DNA of 52,299 nucleotides from assembly GCA_022797375.1 (NCBI GenBank), contig JAAWKM010000005.1:1-52299 (forward strand). The letters are read 5' to 3'. Positions 1 to 9,401 of the stretch are shown in pieces. The translations under genes were made by a program, and so were the position numbers. The DNA is from Lachnospiraceae bacterium. GTDB taxonomy: Bacteria; Bacillota; Clostridia; Lachnospirales; Lachnospiraceae. Every line of letters begins with the position of its first letter. Positions within the stretch are counted from its first letter, which is position 1. Under the pieces are notes generated by a model. The model did no database searches and had not been told where the DNA came from. It saw only the letters and a program-made list of their open reading frames with translations.

Positions 1-120
1 AGCCACTCCACAGGACAATCCACAGACCGCTGCAAAAACAGCAGCTAACAGCCACAAAAACAGTGTCTGTTGTCTGAGGCTTTGTGGAGTGACAGCTTTT
101 ACTGGACTGTGAATAGTAAC
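1..120. mobile_element. Right end of a MITE-like element, cut by the window edge
   Basis: The stretch ends at 107-120 with CTGTGAATAGTAAC, exactly the right terminal inverted repeat of the intact 162-bp element at 15466-15627. Inside it, CACTCCACA (4-12) and TGTGGAGTG (83-91) form an inverted pair around smaller hairpins. The interior does not resemble the 15466 copy, so this may be a different member sharing the same ends. The left end lies outside the window. No ORF is supported here. Confidence 0.6.
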
Positions 121-201
121 ATAAAATTTCAAGTTATACTGTGATGGCATATGGAACCTGCTGTCTTCTGGCAGACCTGGAATTATAACTTGAAATTTTA
201 T
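121..201. repeat. Core-less palindrome of the long-hairpin repeat family
   Basis: Perfect 18-bp inverted arms (ATAAAATTTCAAGTTATA at 121-138 and its complement at 184-201) flank a 45-bp spacer. The arms match the outermost arms of the large palindromes at 26985-27224 and 37842-38080, but the conserved inner core is missing. It abuts the terminal repeat of the preceding MITE with no spacer. A further inverted pair, ATTATCCAG (212-220) and CTGGATAAT (255-263), follows it. The ORFs the track calls here are not credible. Confidence 0.75.
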
Positions 202-271
202 TGTGTGCTAAATTATCCAGACAGACGGGAGATGCTACAAATTTACAATAACTTCTGGATAATAAAATTAA

Positions 272-520
272 CAGTTTCCAGTTATATCATTAATTTTGCC
301 AGAAGACAGCAAGTTTCACATGTCCAGGCTGGATTATTCCATGACAGGTGCACTTTGGCATCGCCGGCGTTTGAATCCCGTACTTTGGGATTTTACGCGC
401 CGCTGCGTATGCCAACGTAGTGAAAACGTGCCCTGGAATGGAATAATCCAGCCTGGACATGGAAAACTTGCGTCCGTCTGCCAGCACAAGGTAACTGGAA
501 TTTTTATTAAACGGACATGT
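272..520 (+). repeat. Long-hairpin element, copy A (with core)
   Basis: An imperfect palindrome of about 250 bp. One pair of arms is a perfect 20-bp match (321-340 with 440-459). Inside lies the family core: GCCGGCGTTTG, a tip hairpin AATCCC/GGGATT (374-379, 387-392), then GCGCCGCTGCGT. The helix beside the core is TTGGCAT/ATGCCAA. This copy has GTAGTGAAAAC where others have GTAGCGGAAGC. It ends in the AACTGGAA...ACGGACATGT tail typical of the family. It lies upstream of dnaG. Function is unknown. Confidence 0.85.
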
Positions 521-721
521 GGGATATATTTATAAATGTTACTGCCCAGCTTTATGGCTTTATAGTAACATAACCAGATTGTTTCTTTCTGTAAATTTTA
601 TTTGTAAAATAAATTTTAATAAATAAAGGAAATAGGTAACTGGCGTCGAATATGTATATTAGATGGTTTTCTGGCTAAATTATTACATATGCCGCTTACA
701 GATGTTAATATATAGAAAGGG
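521..721 (+). other. Upstream region of dnaG
   Basis: An A/T-rich non-coding stretch. It holds a short inverted pair GTTACT (538-543) / AGTAAC (564-569), which resembles the ends of the MITE family but has no interior in common. No convincing -35/-10 pair for dnaG was found by eye. Confidence 0.4.
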
Positions 722-730
722 GTGTGTTTC

Positions 731-2515
731 ATGTCATGGTATACAGAGGAACAGATTGAGGAAGTAAGGTCAGCCAATGATATAGTAAATGTTATTGGCA
801 GTTATGTAAAACTTAAGCGTTCTGGCGGCAGCTATACAGGCTTATGCCCGTTCCATAATGAAAAAACCCCCTCTTTTTCTGTAAACCAGGCAAGACAGAT
901 GTATAAATGCTTTGGATGTGGTGCAGGAGGCAATGTAATAACATTTGTTATGGAATATGAGAATTATACATTCCCTGAGGCGTTGGAATCACTTGCACAA
1001 AGAGCAGGCATAACACTTAAAAAAATTGAAATGGACAGCCGGCATAAAGAGCAGGAAAGCATAAGGATGCAGCTTATTGAAATAAACAGGAAAGCAGGCA
1101 GCTATTATTATGCAATGCTTAAATCACCACAAGGGAAAACTGGTTATGAATACCTTAAATCAAGAGGGCTTTCTGATGAAACTATAAGACATTTCGGACT
1201 TGGGTATGCAGGCCAGGGGGGCGGCAGCCTTTACCAGTTCCTTAAACACGAAGGCTATAAGGATGATATCCTTAAGGAAACAGGTCTTTTTAAAATGGAT
1301 GAGCGTTCTGTTTATGACAAGTTTTTTAACAGGGTTATATTTCCAATAATGGATGTAAACAGCAGGGTTATAGGTTTTGGTGGAAGAGTTATGGGTGATG
1401 CAAAGCCAAAATACCTTAATTCACCAGAAACAAAGCTGTTTGACAAAAGCAGAAATCTTTTTGGGCTTAATTATGCAAAGCTTGGCAAGAATAAGAATAT
1501 GATACTCTGTGAGGGGTACATGGATGTAATTGCATTGCACCAGGCAGGTTTTTCCAATGCAGTGGCATCGCTTGGTACTGCATTTACAATACAGCAGGCT
1601 GGAATCATAAAGAGATATACAGATGAAGTGCTTCTTACATATGATAACGACCAGGCAGGGCAGAAAGCTGCATTAAGGGCAGTGCCAATGTTAAGGCAGG
1701 CAGGCGTTAATGCCCGTATTATCCATATGGAGCCTTATAAAGACCCAGATGAATTTATAAAAGGGCTTGGTGCGGATGAATTCCAGAAACGTATGGACAG
1801 TGCAGAAAACAGTTTCTTTTTTGAAACAGGCATTGCAAGAAAAGAATATGATACCAGCGACCCGGAACAGAATACAAAATTCTACCATGCTGTTGCAAAA
1901 ATGCTTCTGGAATTTGAGGACAAAGTACAGCGTGAAAACTACCTTGAAGCAGTAGCAGCAAAATATTCCCTGCGGCGTGATGACCTGAAAAGCCTTGTAG
2001 TGCGTTATGGGACAAGCATGGCAGGAAACCAGGGGACAGGGATGGTACATGGAAATGCCGCCAGCAGGGCAGTTAATAATACAAAGAACCAGGGTATAGG
2101 ATATTCGTACAAGCTTTTGCTTTCATTAATAATAGAAAGGCCTGGCATATTCAGCCAGGTAAAAGAGATTGTGCGGGAAGAAGATTATTTTGGTGAGCCA
2201 TACAGGCAGGTTGCACAGATGCTTTACAAGCAGCTTGCTTCTGGAGAGGTTATGCCAGCAAGGATTATAAATAATTTTAGTGAAGCAGATGTACAAAATA
2301 CAGTGGCAGATATGTTCCAGACAGAGTTTGCTGCTGGACTGGGTGATGAAGAACTTGAGAAAGCGCTTAATGAACTGGTAATACGTATAAAAGAGTACAG
2401 CATAGACAAACGTACAAAGGAGCTTACAGACCTTAATGAGTTAAAAAGCCTTATACAAGAGAAGAAAGCGCTGCAAACACCAGCAAAATTGCATATTTAT
2501 CTGAAAGATGGTTAA
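731..2515 (+). CDS. dnaG: DNA primase DnaG
   Basis: Synthesises RNA primers for lagging-strand replication and works with the replicative helicase. With the chosen start the protein has 594 residues, normal for the family. The N-terminal zinc finger is visible as C39-x2-H42-x17-C60-x2-C63. The TOPRIM catalytic centre has E261 in EGYMDV and the acidic YDNDQAG motif near residue 304. The C-terminal part is a less conserved helicase-interaction region. The track starts at a GTG (722), but AAAGGGG lies about 8 nt before ATG 731 and MSWYTEEQ is a typical DnaG start, so 731 is preferred. The gene is followed after 34 nt by rpoD, the usual primase/sigma pairing. Confidence 0.97.
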   Translation: MSWYTEEQIEEVRSANDIVNVIGSYVKLKRSGGSYTGLCPFHNEKTPSFSVNQARQMYKCFGCGAGGNVITFVMEYENYTFPEALESLAQRAGITLKKIEMDSRHKEQESIRMQLIEINRKAGSYYYAMLKSPQGKTGYEYLKSRGLSDETIRHFGLGYAGQGGGSLYQFLKHEGYKDDILKETGLFKMDERSVYDKFFNRVIFPIMDVNSRVIGFGGRVMGDAKPKYLNSPETKLFDKSRNLFGLNYAKLGKNKNMILCEGYMDVIALHQAGFSNAVASLGTAFTIQQAGIIKRYTDEVLLTYDNDQAGQKAALRAVPMLRQAGVNARIIHMEPYKDPDEFIKGLGADEFQKRMDSAENSFFFETGIARKEYDTSDPEQNTKFYHAVAKMLLEFEDKVQRENYLEAVAAKYSLRRDDLKSLVVRYGTSMAGNQGTGMVHGNAASRAVNNTKNQGIGYSYKLLLSLIIERPGIFSQVKEIVREEDYFGEPYRQVAQMLYKQLASGEVMPARIINNFSEADVQNTVADMFQTEFAAGLGDEELEKALNELVIRIKEYSIDKRTKELTDLNELKSLIQEKKALQTPAKLHIYLKDG

Positions 2516-2549
2516 AGTATAGCGTAAGGATAAGAAAGGAAGGAACACT

Positions 2550-3818
2550 ATGGCAACAGGAAGAGAACCAGCAAAAGATATTAAAAAACAAGCGGATAGT
2601 ACAACTGAAAAGGCTGCTGCTGGAAATAAAAAAAGAATACAAAGCAGGGGTGCTAAATCCACAAAAGCTGCCGCAAAGAAAAACCCGGAAGCAGTTGAGG
2701 AGGAGAAAAAGAGATTTCAAAGAAAGCTTATAGCGCTTAAAGAGCTTGCCAAAAGCAAAAGGAATGTGCTTGAACTTGCAGAGATTAATAATTTCCTTGC
2801 AGATGTGGAACTGGATGAGGAAAAGACAGAAAAAGTAATAGAATTCTTAGAAGCAAGCGGAGTAGATGTCTTAAGGATATCTGATGATAAAGATACAGAT
2901 GATGATATGATACTTGAGCTTGAAGCAAGCGGGGAAGTGCCTGATGAAGAAGAAATAGAAAATATTGATTTGTCAGTTCCTGACGGCGTAAGCATAGAAG
3001 ACCCTGTGCGCATGTATTTAAAAGAAATAGGGAAAGTGCCGCTGCTTTCTGCAGAAGAAGAAGTTGAGCTTGCCAACAGGATGGAAGCTGGTGATATGGA
3101 AGCCAAGAAAAAGCTTGCAGAAGCAAACCTCCGCCTTGTTGTAAGCATTGCCAAAAGATATGTTGGGCGTGGAATGTTATTCCTTGACTTAATACAAGAA
3201 GGTAATTTAGGGCTTATTAAGGCAGTAGAGAAGTTCGATTATAGAAAAGGGTTTAAGTTCAGCACCTATGCTACCTGGTGGATACGCCAGGCTATTACAA
3301 GAGCCATAGCAGACCAGGCAAGGACTATACGTATTCCAGTCCATATGGTTGAAACAATTAATAAATTTGTAAGAGTACAAAGACAGCTTTTGCAGGAACT
3401 TGGACGTGAGCCATACCCGGAAGAAATTGCCAAATATATGAATATGCCTGTAGACAGGGTGCGCGAAATACAGAAGATTTCCCTTGAGCCAGTTTCCCTT
3501 GAAACTCCTATTGGTGAAGAAGAAGACAGCCATCTTGGTGATTTTATACAAGATGATAATGTGCCAGTGCCAGCAGAAGCAGCAGCATTTACCCTTTTAA
3601 GGGAACAACTTGAGGAAGTGCTGGGGACTCTTACTGAAAGAGAACAGAAAGTTTTAAAACTGCGTTTTGGGCTTGAGGACGGACGTGCAAGGACACTGGA
3701 AGAGGTTGGCAAGGAATTTAAGGTGACACGTGAGCGCATCCGCCAGATAGAAGCCAAAGCACTCCGCAAATTAAGGCATCCCAGCCGTAGCCGAAAGCTT
3801 AAGGATTACCTTGAATAG
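2550..3818 (+). CDS. rpoD: Primary sigma factor (sigma-70/SigA)
   Basis: The housekeeping sigma subunit that directs RNA polymerase to -35/-10 promoters. The 422 residues begin with a Lys/Ala-rich tail (about 1-50), then an acidic region-1.1-like segment. Region 1.2 is [17 protein letters not shown]. Region 2 includes [16 protein letters not shown] and the DNA-melting [13 protein letters not shown]. Region 3 follows, then the region 4 helix-turn-helix [26 protein letters not shown] lies just before the ATG. The stop overlaps the TTG start of trmK by 8 nt, so the two are probably translationally coupled. The near-consensus promoters found elsewhere in the window fit recognition by this protein. 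Confidence 0.97.
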   Translation: MATGREPAKDIKKQADSTTEKAAAGNKKRIQSRGAKSTKAAAKKNPEAVEEEKKRFQRKLIALKELAKSKRNVLELAEINNFLADVELDEEKTEKVIEFLEASGVDVLRISDDKDTDDDMILELEASGEVPDEEEIENIDLSVPDGVSIEDPVRMYLKEIGKVPLLSAEEEVELANRMEAGDMEAKKKLAEANLRLVVSIAKRYVGRGMLFLDLIQEGNLGLIKAVEKFDYRKGFKFSTYATWWIRQAITRAIADQARTIRIPVHMVETINKFVRVQRQLLQELGREPYPEEIAKYMNMPVDRVREIQKISLEPVSLETPIGEEEDSHLGDFIQDDNVPVPAEAAAFTLLREQLEEVLGTLTEREQKVLKLRFGLEDGRARTLEEVGKEFKVTRERIRQIEAKALRKLRHPSRSRKLKDYLE

Positions 3819-4536
3819 TACAAAGATACCCAGAAGGCTTGGCTGTATTATTTCCAATGTAAAATCTGGCGGGATAGTAGCAGACATTGGCTGTGACCAT
3901 GCATTTACATCTATATGTCTTGTAGAAAGAAAGCTTGCAAAAGGTGCTATTGCAATGGATATTAACAAAGAACCTTTAAAAAGGGCAGGGCAGCATATAG
4001 AAGAAGCAGGGCTTTCACACAGTATTATAACGAGGCTTTCTGATGGTGCGAAGGAACTTTCAGAAGGAGAGGCAGATACAATTTTAATAAGTGGCATGGG
4101 TGGTGCACTTATTACAAAGATACTAAAAGAAAGTATTAGTGTAACCAAATCTGCAAAGGAGCTTGTACTTTCCCCACAGTCAGAAATATATCTTGTACGC
4201 CATTTCCTGCATGGAAACGGGTTTAAAATTGTGCATGAGGACATGGTGGAAGAGAATGGTAAGTTTTATGTAGTTATAAGGGCCGTACCAGGAAAAGAAC
4301 AATATAAGGATGAAGCAGCATATATATATGGTGGTTATTTAATAAATAGTAAAAACCCTGTTTTAGCAGAATTTCTGGTTAAAGAACAAAAACGCATAAA
4401 ATCAGTATTAGACAGTTTCCAGCAGCAAGGGAATAATAAAAGCATGGCACAGGAAGAAAGGAAAAGCACACTTTTAAAAGAATATAATATGATAAATGGT
4501 ATTCTTTTTAAAATAAACTTCCAGGTACAGTATTAG
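3811..4536 (+). CDS. trmK: tRNA (adenine(22)-N1)-methyltransferase TrmK
   Basis: SAM-dependent enzyme of the COG2384 family, which methylates N1 of A22 in tRNA. The N-terminal Rossmann fold has [13 protein letters not shown] as SAM-binding motif I, followed by the conserved ILISGMGG. The 241-residue length fits. The start is an inferred TTG that overlaps the end of rpoD by 8 nt, with AAGGA 5 nt upstream inside rpoD. No ATG lies near the conserved N-terminus. Position directly after dnaG-rpoD is usual in Firmicutes. A Nif3-like gene often follows in relatives but is absent here. Confidence 0.9.
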   Translation: MNSTKIPRRLGCIISNVKSGGIVADIGCDHAFTSICLVERKLAKGAIAMDINKEPLKRAGQHIEEAGLSHSIITRLSDGAKELSEGEADTILISGMGGALITKILKESISVTKSAKELVLSPQSEIYLVRHFLHGNGFKIVHEDMVEENGKFYVVIRAVPGKEQYKDEAAYIYGGYLINSKNPVLAEFLVKEQKRIKSVLDSFQQQGNNKSMAQEERKSTLLKEYNMINGILFKINFQVQY

Positions 4537-4586
4537 TGTTTTCCTCTGGGGAAGGCAGCTAAAACGAAGAAAGATGGGGCATAATA

Positions 4587-6236
4587 ATGGTAAAAGTTAA
4601 AATAAATGGTGTGGCAAAAGAATATGGTGACAATATTACATATGGGGAACTAGCGGAAGAATACAAGGATATATGTGACTATGATATAATACTTGCAAGG
4701 TGCGGTGGCAAGCTTATGGAGCTTAATAAGCGCATAACCCAGGATTGTGAAGTAGTTTTTTTAGATACATCATATGACAGCGGGCATAAAACTTATGTAA
4801 GGGGTGTAACGCTGCTTATGTTAAAAGCATTTTATGATATAGCAGGGGAAAGCCTTAAAAATATATTTGTAAAACATGCAATAAGTGACAGTATTTATTG
4901 TGAAACTGAGGGCATAGAGCTTACAGAAAAGCTGCTTCTTGATGTAGAAGAAAGAATGCATGTAATTGTGGAAAGGGATTTGCCAATAGGAAAACGTTCT
5001 ATTGATACAGAAGATGCAATAAGTATTTTTGAAGATTATGGAATGCATGACAAGAAAGAACTTTTTGAGTACAGGCGTGTATCCAAAGTAAATATATACA
5101 CATTAGATGGTTTTGAGGATTACTATTATGGGTATATGCCAGCATCTACGGGTATTTTAAAGTATTTTAGTTTACAGCTTTATGACAGAGGGTTTGTTAT
5201 AAATATGCCAAACAGGAAGACCCCTGATGTACTTAGCAGATTTAAGCCGCAGCCAAAGCTTTTCAGGACATTACAGGAGTCAAGCGGCTGGGGCAGGATA
5301 GCTGGAGCAGATACTGTTGGTGCACTGAATAAAATTATATCACAGGGCAGGGCAATGGACCTGGTACTCGTACAGGAAGCATTACAGGAGAAAAAAATCG
5401 CTAAGATAGCAGAAACCATAGCATCAGACAGAAGCAAAAAGTTTATAATGATAGCAGGGCCTTCTTCTTCTGGCAAAACTTCATTTTCACACAGACTGTC
5501 AGTACAGCTCCAGACATTTGGCATAAAGCCACAGTTAATATCTCTTGATAATTATTTTAAAGACCGGAAAGATACGCCAAAAGATGAAAATGGCAATTAT
5601 GATTTTGAGTGCCTTGGTGCAATAGATATAGAACTTTTTAACAAAGATATGGTAACCATGTTAAATGGAGGGACAGCAGAGCTTCCAGAGTTTAATTTCC
5701 TTAAAGGGGAGCGTGAATATAAAGGGAATTTTATGAGGCTTGGACATGATGGCATATTTATAATAGAAGGCATACATGGCCTTAATGATGCACTTTCATA
5801 TTCTTTGCCAAAGGAAAGCAAGTTTAAAATATATATAAGTGCACTTGCACAGTTAAATATTGATGAGCATAACAGGATTTCTACAACAGATGGCAGGCTT
5901 GTAAGAAGGATGGTAAGGGATGCACGTACAAGGGGCACAGATGCTGCACACACAATAGCTATGTGGCCTTCCGTAAGGAGGGGTGAAGACAGGTATATAT
6001 TTCCATTCCAGGAAGAAGCAGATGTAATGTTTAACTCATCACTTATATATGAACTTGCAGTTCTAAAACCATATGCAGAAGCGCTTTTATTTGGAATACC
6101 AAAAGATGTGCCTGAATATACCGAGGCGAAGAGGTTTTTAAAATTCCTTGATTATTTTATAGGGATAAACAGCCAGGATATACCTAAAAATTCGTTATTG
6201 CGTGAGTTTGTAGGTGGAAGCATATTTAATGTGTAA
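4587..6236 (+). CDS. TGS-domain nucleoside (uridine) kinase-like protein
   Basis: A 549-residue protein joining a threonyl-tRNA-synthetase-like front to a P-loop kinase. Residues 1-62 form a TGS domain (VKVKINGVAKEYGDNITYG). The next part, to about residue 250, resembles the ThrRS second additional domain. The C-terminal half is a phosphoribulokinase/uridine kinase domain with Walker A GPSSSGKTS (residues 291-299). Single-domain uridine kinases are about 210 residues, so this is the longer type known in Clostridia. Its substrate has not been shown; pyrimidine ribonucleosides are inferred. The stop codon lies inside a 17-bp direct repeat that recurs after a 159-bp insert. Confidence 0.88.
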   Translation: MVKVKINGVAKEYGDNITYGELAEEYKDICDYDIILARCGGKLMELNKRITQDCEVVFLDTSYDSGHKTYVRGVTLLMLKAFYDIAGESLKNIFVKHAISDSIYCETEGIELTEKLLLDVEERMHVIVERDLPIGKRSIDTEDAISIFEDYGMHDKKELFEYRRVSKVNIYTLDGFEDYYYGYMPASTGILKYFSLQLYDRGFVINMPNRKTPDVLSRFKPQPKLFRTLQESSGWGRIAGADTVGALNKIISQGRAMDLVLVQEALQEKKIAKIAETIASDRSKKFIMIAGPSSSGKTSFSHRLSVQLQTFGIKPQLISLDNYFKDRKDTPKDENGNYDFECLGAIDIELFNKDMVTMLNGGTAELPEFNFLKGEREYKGNFMRLGHDGIFIIEGIHGLNDALSYSLPKESKFKIYISALAQLNIDEHNRISTTDGRLVRRMVRDARTRGTDAAHTIAMWPSVRRGEDRYIFPFQEEADVMFNSSLIYELAVLKPYAEALLFGIPKDVPEYTEAKRFLKFLDYFIGINSQDIPKNSLLREFVGGSIFNV

Positions 6237-6244
6237 GCCAGAAG
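6228..6244 (+). repeat. 17-bp direct repeat, left copy
   Basis: AATGTGTAAGCCAGAAG occurs here, where it includes the last codons and stop of the kinase gene, and again at 6404-6420. The flanking bases on both outer sides differ, so the repeat is exactly 17 bp. It brackets the GC-rich insert. Confidence 0.9.
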
Positions 6245-6403
6245 CCTCCGCCTCTAAAGGTGGCGGGATGAATTGCGGGAAGCAAATGTAACGGCAGTGG
6301 CGGGCGGAGAGAAACCGGTATCCCCCCACTGCCATGAGGCCAGGCCACGCACCGGATTAAGATGTAGCCGTACTCCGTGAAATCACCGGGCGTGGATTGA
6401 AAC
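6245..6403 (+). mobile_element. GC-rich structured insert resembling an IS200/IS605 TnpB right end
   Basis: This 159-bp stretch is much richer in G/C than its surroundings and has no ORF. It begins with a hairpin (CCGCC, loop TCTAAA, GGTGG), continues with a longer stem GGCAGTGG/CCACTGCC, and ends in GGGCGTGGATTGAAAC. A folded GC-rich RNA ending in a fixed tail directly before flanking DNA is what the transposon right ends that encode TnpB guide RNAs look like. The tail also resembles the 3' end of type I CRISPR repeats. No tnpB or tnpA gene is nearby, so it would be a remnant or non-autonomous element. Assignment is inference. Confidence 0.5.
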
Positions 6404-6420
6404 AATGTGTAAGCCAGAAG
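6404..6420 (+). repeat. 17-bp direct repeat, right copy
   Basis: Identical to 6228-6244 and directly follows the GATTGAAAC tail of the insert. It is either a duplicated target or the sequence that would serve as guide if the insert is a TnpB-type RNA. Confidence 0.9.
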
Positions 6421-6507
6421 TGGTTATAACAGGATTGCATTATTCACAGTAATATATTTTTAATAATAGTAATGATAATTTATACTTAATAGTTCAGGAG
6501 GAAATTT

Positions 6508-7359
6508 ATGGCAATAATTATAGATGGAAAGAAAGTTTCCCAGGAAATAAAGGACGAAGTGAAAGAGAAAGTAGCAGCTTTAAAGGCAAAAGGAATTGAA
6601 ACTACACTTGCTGTTATACAGGTTGGAAATGACCCTGCATCTACAGTATATGTGGGCAATAAGAAAAAAGCATGTGAATATACAGGTATACGTTCACTTT
6701 CATATGAAATACCAGAAGAAACTACAGAAGAGGAACTTCTTAAACTTGTACATTCACTAAATGACAGGGATGATGTGGATGGTATACTTGTACAGCTTCC
6801 GCTTCCAAAGCATATTAATGAAGACAATATTATACAGGCAATCAGTCCTGCAAAAGATGTAGATGGTTTCCATCCACAGAGTGTCGGGGCATTAAGCATA
6901 GGTGAACCAGGTTTTGTATCATGCACTCCTGCAGGCATCATAGAGCTTTTGAAACGTTATAATATACAGATAGATGGCAAGGAATGCGTTATTATTGGCA
7001 GAAGCAATATTGTAGGAAAACCTGTTTCCATGCTTTTATTACGTGAAAACGGGACGGTTACAGTATGCCATTCACATACAGCAGATTTAAAGGAAACCGC
7101 AAAAAGGGCAGATATACTTGTTGTAGCAATAGGGAAAGCAAAGTTTGTTACAGCAGACTATATTAAAGAAGGTGCTACTGTTATTGACGTAGGCATGGAC
7201 AGGGATGAAAATGGCAAACTTTGTGGTGATGTTGATTTTGAAAGTGTAGTGGAGAAAGCAGGTGCAATAACGCCAGTACCAGGTGGTGTAGGGCCTATGA
7301 CAATTGCAATGCTTATGAATAACTGTGTTTATTCTGCTGGATTAAAGCTTAAAAATTAA
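6508..7359 (+). CDS. folD: Bifunctional methylene-THF dehydrogenase/cyclohydrolase FolD
   Basis: Interconverts 5,10-methylene-THF and 10-formyl-THF in one-carbon metabolism in the cytosol. The 283-residue length is standard. The catalytic [10 protein letters not shown], the substrate loop KDVDGFHP, the nucleotide-binding [13 protein letters not shown] and the C-terminal [14 protein letters not shown] are all intact. GGAGG sits 8-9 nt before the ATG. The 87 nt between the upstream 17-bp repeat and the ATG are A/T-rich and may hold the promoter, but no clear pair of boxes was found. rimO follows after 22 nt, so the two are probably cotranscribed. Confidence 0.97.
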   Translation: MAIIIDGKKVSQEIKDEVKEKVAALKAKGIETTLAVIQVGNDPASTVYVGNKKKACEYTGIRSLSYEIPEETTEEELLKLVHSLNDRDDVDGILVQLPLPKHINEDNIIQAISPAKDVDGFHPQSVGALSIGEPGFVSCTPAGIIELLKRYNIQIDGKECVIIGRSNIVGKPVSMLLLRENGTVTVCHSHTADLKETAKRADILVVAIGKAKFVTADYIKEGATVIDVGMDRDENGKLCGDVDFESVVEKAGAITPVPGGVGPMTIAMLMNNCVYSAGLKLKN

Positions 7360-7381
7360 ATTAGAAAGGCTGGTTATCAGC

Positions 7382-8725
7382 GTGGATATTTGTTTTGTTT
7401 CACTTGGATGTGATAAAAACCTGGTTGACAGTGAGATGATGGTAACATCATTAAGGCAGCCAGGATATAATATAGTGTATAATGCAGATGAGGCAGATGT
7501 TATTATTGTAAATACCTGTTGCTTTATTGGTGATGCAAAGGAGGAAAGCATAAATACGCTCCTTGAAATGGCAGCTTATAAAGAAGAAGGGAAATGTAAG
7601 CTGCTTGTTGCAGCAGGCTGCCTTGCCCAGCGTTACCATGAGGAAATAAAGAAAGAACTGCCAGAAGTTGATATTATTATTGGGACAACAGCTTATGAAG
7701 AACTTGCAGAAACCATTAATAGTGCACTAAACAGAGCTGCTTCTGAAGAAGAAATACCTATAGAGAAGCTTAAAAGCATTGATTACCTGCCAGAGCCATA
7801 TACAAACAGGGAGGCAATGAACGGAGGAGGGTATGCATACCTTAAAATTGCAGAGGGCTGTAATAAACATTGTACTTACTGTGTTATACCACAAGTAAGG
7901 GGCAGTTACAGAAGCATACCTGCAGAGAACCTTGTAAAACAGGCAGAAAGCCTTGTGGCAAACGGAATAAAGGAAATTATTCTTGTAGCACAGGAAACAA
8001 CACTCTATGGTGAAGATATTTATGGGAAGAAGAGCCTCCCGGAACTGTTAAGAAAGCTTTCGGGAGTAGAAGGGCTTAAATGGATAAGGATTTTGTACTG
8101 TTATCCTGAAGAAATAACAGATGAAATTATTAAAGCAATAAAAGAACTGCCAAAAGTGTGCCATTATCTTGATATTCCTGTACAGCATGGTTCAGACAGT
8201 GTATTAAAGCGTATGGGAAGGCATACAAACAGTGCACAGTTAGCAGAAATAATAGAAAAACTACGGAGCAGTATACCAGATATAATCCTTAGGACAACAA
8301 TTATTACAGGTTTTCCAGGGGAAACAGAAAAAGAATTTAATGAATTAAAAGAATTTGTACGGAGAATGAAATTTGACAGGCTTGGTGTATTTACTTATTC
8401 ACAGGAAGAAGACACACCTGCTGCAGAAATGCAGGGACAAGTACCAGAAGAAATAAAAGAGGCAAGGCGCAATGAGATAATGGAAATACAGCAGCAGCTG
8501 GCATTTGAAAAAAACAGGCCGCTAACAGGCAGGGAGATGGATGTAATAGTTGACGGCTATCTTCCAGAAGATGGTGTTTATATATGCAGGACATATATGG
8601 ATGCACCAGATGTAGACGGATATGTTTTTGTAAAAACAGGCTGGCAGCTTATGTCAGGTGACTTTATAAAGGCAAAGATTACAGGTTCAGACGGATATGA
8701 CCTGGTGGGTGATGTTGTAAGTTGA
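7382..8725 (+). CDS. rimO: Ribosomal protein S12 methylthiotransferase RimO
   Basis: A radical-SAM enzyme that adds a methylthio group to the conserved aspartate of ribosomal protein S12. The N-terminal UPF0004 domain has three cluster cysteines (C10, C46 and C80). The radical SAM motif is C160-x3-C164-x2-C167 in EGCNKHCTYC. A C-terminal TRAM domain ends the 447-residue protein. The start is a GTG with AGAAAGG about 12 nt upstream; no closer ATG exists. MiaB is the main alternative, but the CFVSLGCDKNLVDSE start is characteristic of RimO. Next to pgsA and cinA, a grouping often seen in Firmicutes. Confidence 0.95.
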   Translation: MDICFVSLGCDKNLVDSEMMVTSLRQPGYNIVYNADEADVIIVNTCCFIGDAKEESINTLLEMAAYKEEGKCKLLVAAGCLAQRYHEEIKKELPEVDIIIGTTAYEELAETINSALNRAASEEEIPIEKLKSIDYLPEPYTNREAMNGGGYAYLKIAEGCNKHCTYCVIPQVRGSYRSIPAENLVKQAESLVANGIKEIILVAQETTLYGEDIYGKKSLPELLRKLSGVEGLKWIRILYCYPEEITDEIIKAIKELPKVCHYLDIPVQHGSDSVLKRMGRHTNSAQLAEIIEKLRSSIPDIILRTTIITGFPGETEKEFNELKEFVRRMKFDRLGVFTYSQEEDTPAAEMQGQVPEEIKEARRNEIMEIQQQLAFEKNRPLTGREMDVIVDGYLPEDGVYICRTYMDAPDVDGYVFVKTGWQLMSGDFIKAKITGSDGYDLVGDVVS

Positions 8726-8803
8726 AAATGGATAGGCTGGAAATGCAAAAAACAGCATTTTTCATCTCTATTTATGCCATTTTAAGCGGCATGGGAGGTT
8801 TTT

Positions 8804-9352
8804 ATGAATTTACCTAATAAAATTACAATGCTTCGTATAATTATGATTCCTTTCTTTGTGTTTTTTATGCTTACAGACGCTGTAAAGTATTCAAATTACA
8901 TAGCTGCTGTTATATTTATAGTGGCAAGTTTTACGGATACACTAGATGGTTATATAGCACGCAAGTATAACCTTGTGTCAAACTTTGGCAAATTTATGGA
9001 CCCGCTTGCGGATAAACTTTTAGTATGCTCTGCACTTATCTGTTTTGTTTCAATACCAGAGAACCCCATGCCAGTATGGGGTGTTATAATTATAATAAGC
9101 AGGGAATTTATAATAAGCGGTTTCCGGCTTGTGGCATCAGATGCAGGTGTAGTTCTTGCGGCAAGCTGGTGGGGCAAAATTAAGACAATAACACAGATGG
9201 TTATGTCAGTGCTTTTGATAGTAAATTTTGAGGGCAGTTTTATAAATATTATAGAATTAATATTTATTTATGCTGCTATAATATTGACAGTAGTATCACT
9301 TGCTGATTATCTGGTGAAGAACTGGAATATAATGCAGGATGGAAATATGTAA
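8804..9352 (+). CDS. pgsA: CDP-diacylglycerol--glycerol-3-phosphate 3-phosphatidyltransferase
   Basis: Makes phosphatidylglycerol phosphate, the committed step to anionic membrane lipids. The 182 residues carry the CDP-alcohol phosphotransferase signature: DTLDGYIAR...GKFMDPLADK fits D-G-x2-A-R-x8-G-x3-D-x3-D. Several hydrophobic spans (about 8-30, 32-50, 85-105, 125-145 and 148-170) fit a membrane protein. GGGAGG precedes the ATG by about 7 nt. The 78-nt gap after rimO contains weak hairpins (AAATGC/GCATTT near 8741-8760) that could attenuate transcription. Confidence 0.93.
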   Translation: MNLPNKITMLRIIMIPFFVFFMLTDAVKYSNYIAAVIFIVASFTDTLDGYIARKYNLVSNFGKFMDPLADKLLVCSALICFVSIPENPMPVWGVIIIISREFIISGFRLVASDAGVVLAASWWGKIKTITQMVMSVLLIVNFEGSFINIIELIFIYAAIILTVVSLADYLVKNWNIMQDGNM

Positions 9353-9401
9353 AACAGCCGTTACTATTCATAATATAACCAATGCAAATAAGGAGAAATT
9401 T

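Noticed and set aside
151-535. ORFs of 89, 65 and 79 residues
   Set aside because: They read through the arms of palindromic repeats on both strands, have no ribosome site, and resemble translations of other repeat copies only because the DNA is repeated.
4821-5048. 75-residue minus-strand ORF opposite the TGS/kinase gene
   Set aside because: Antisense shadow rich in Cys, Phe and Tyr, as expected from the reverse of A/T-rich coding DNA.
6370-6403. Solitary CRISPR repeat
   Set aside because: The tail GCGTGGATTGAAAC resembles type I repeats, but there is only one copy, no spacers, no cas genes, and the preceding 125 bp are part of the same folded insert.
9360-9370. MITE terminal repeat between pgsA and cinA
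   Set aside because: GTTACTATTCA matches 11 of 14 end bases, but there is no partner end, internal similarity or target duplication; probably chance or an old trace.
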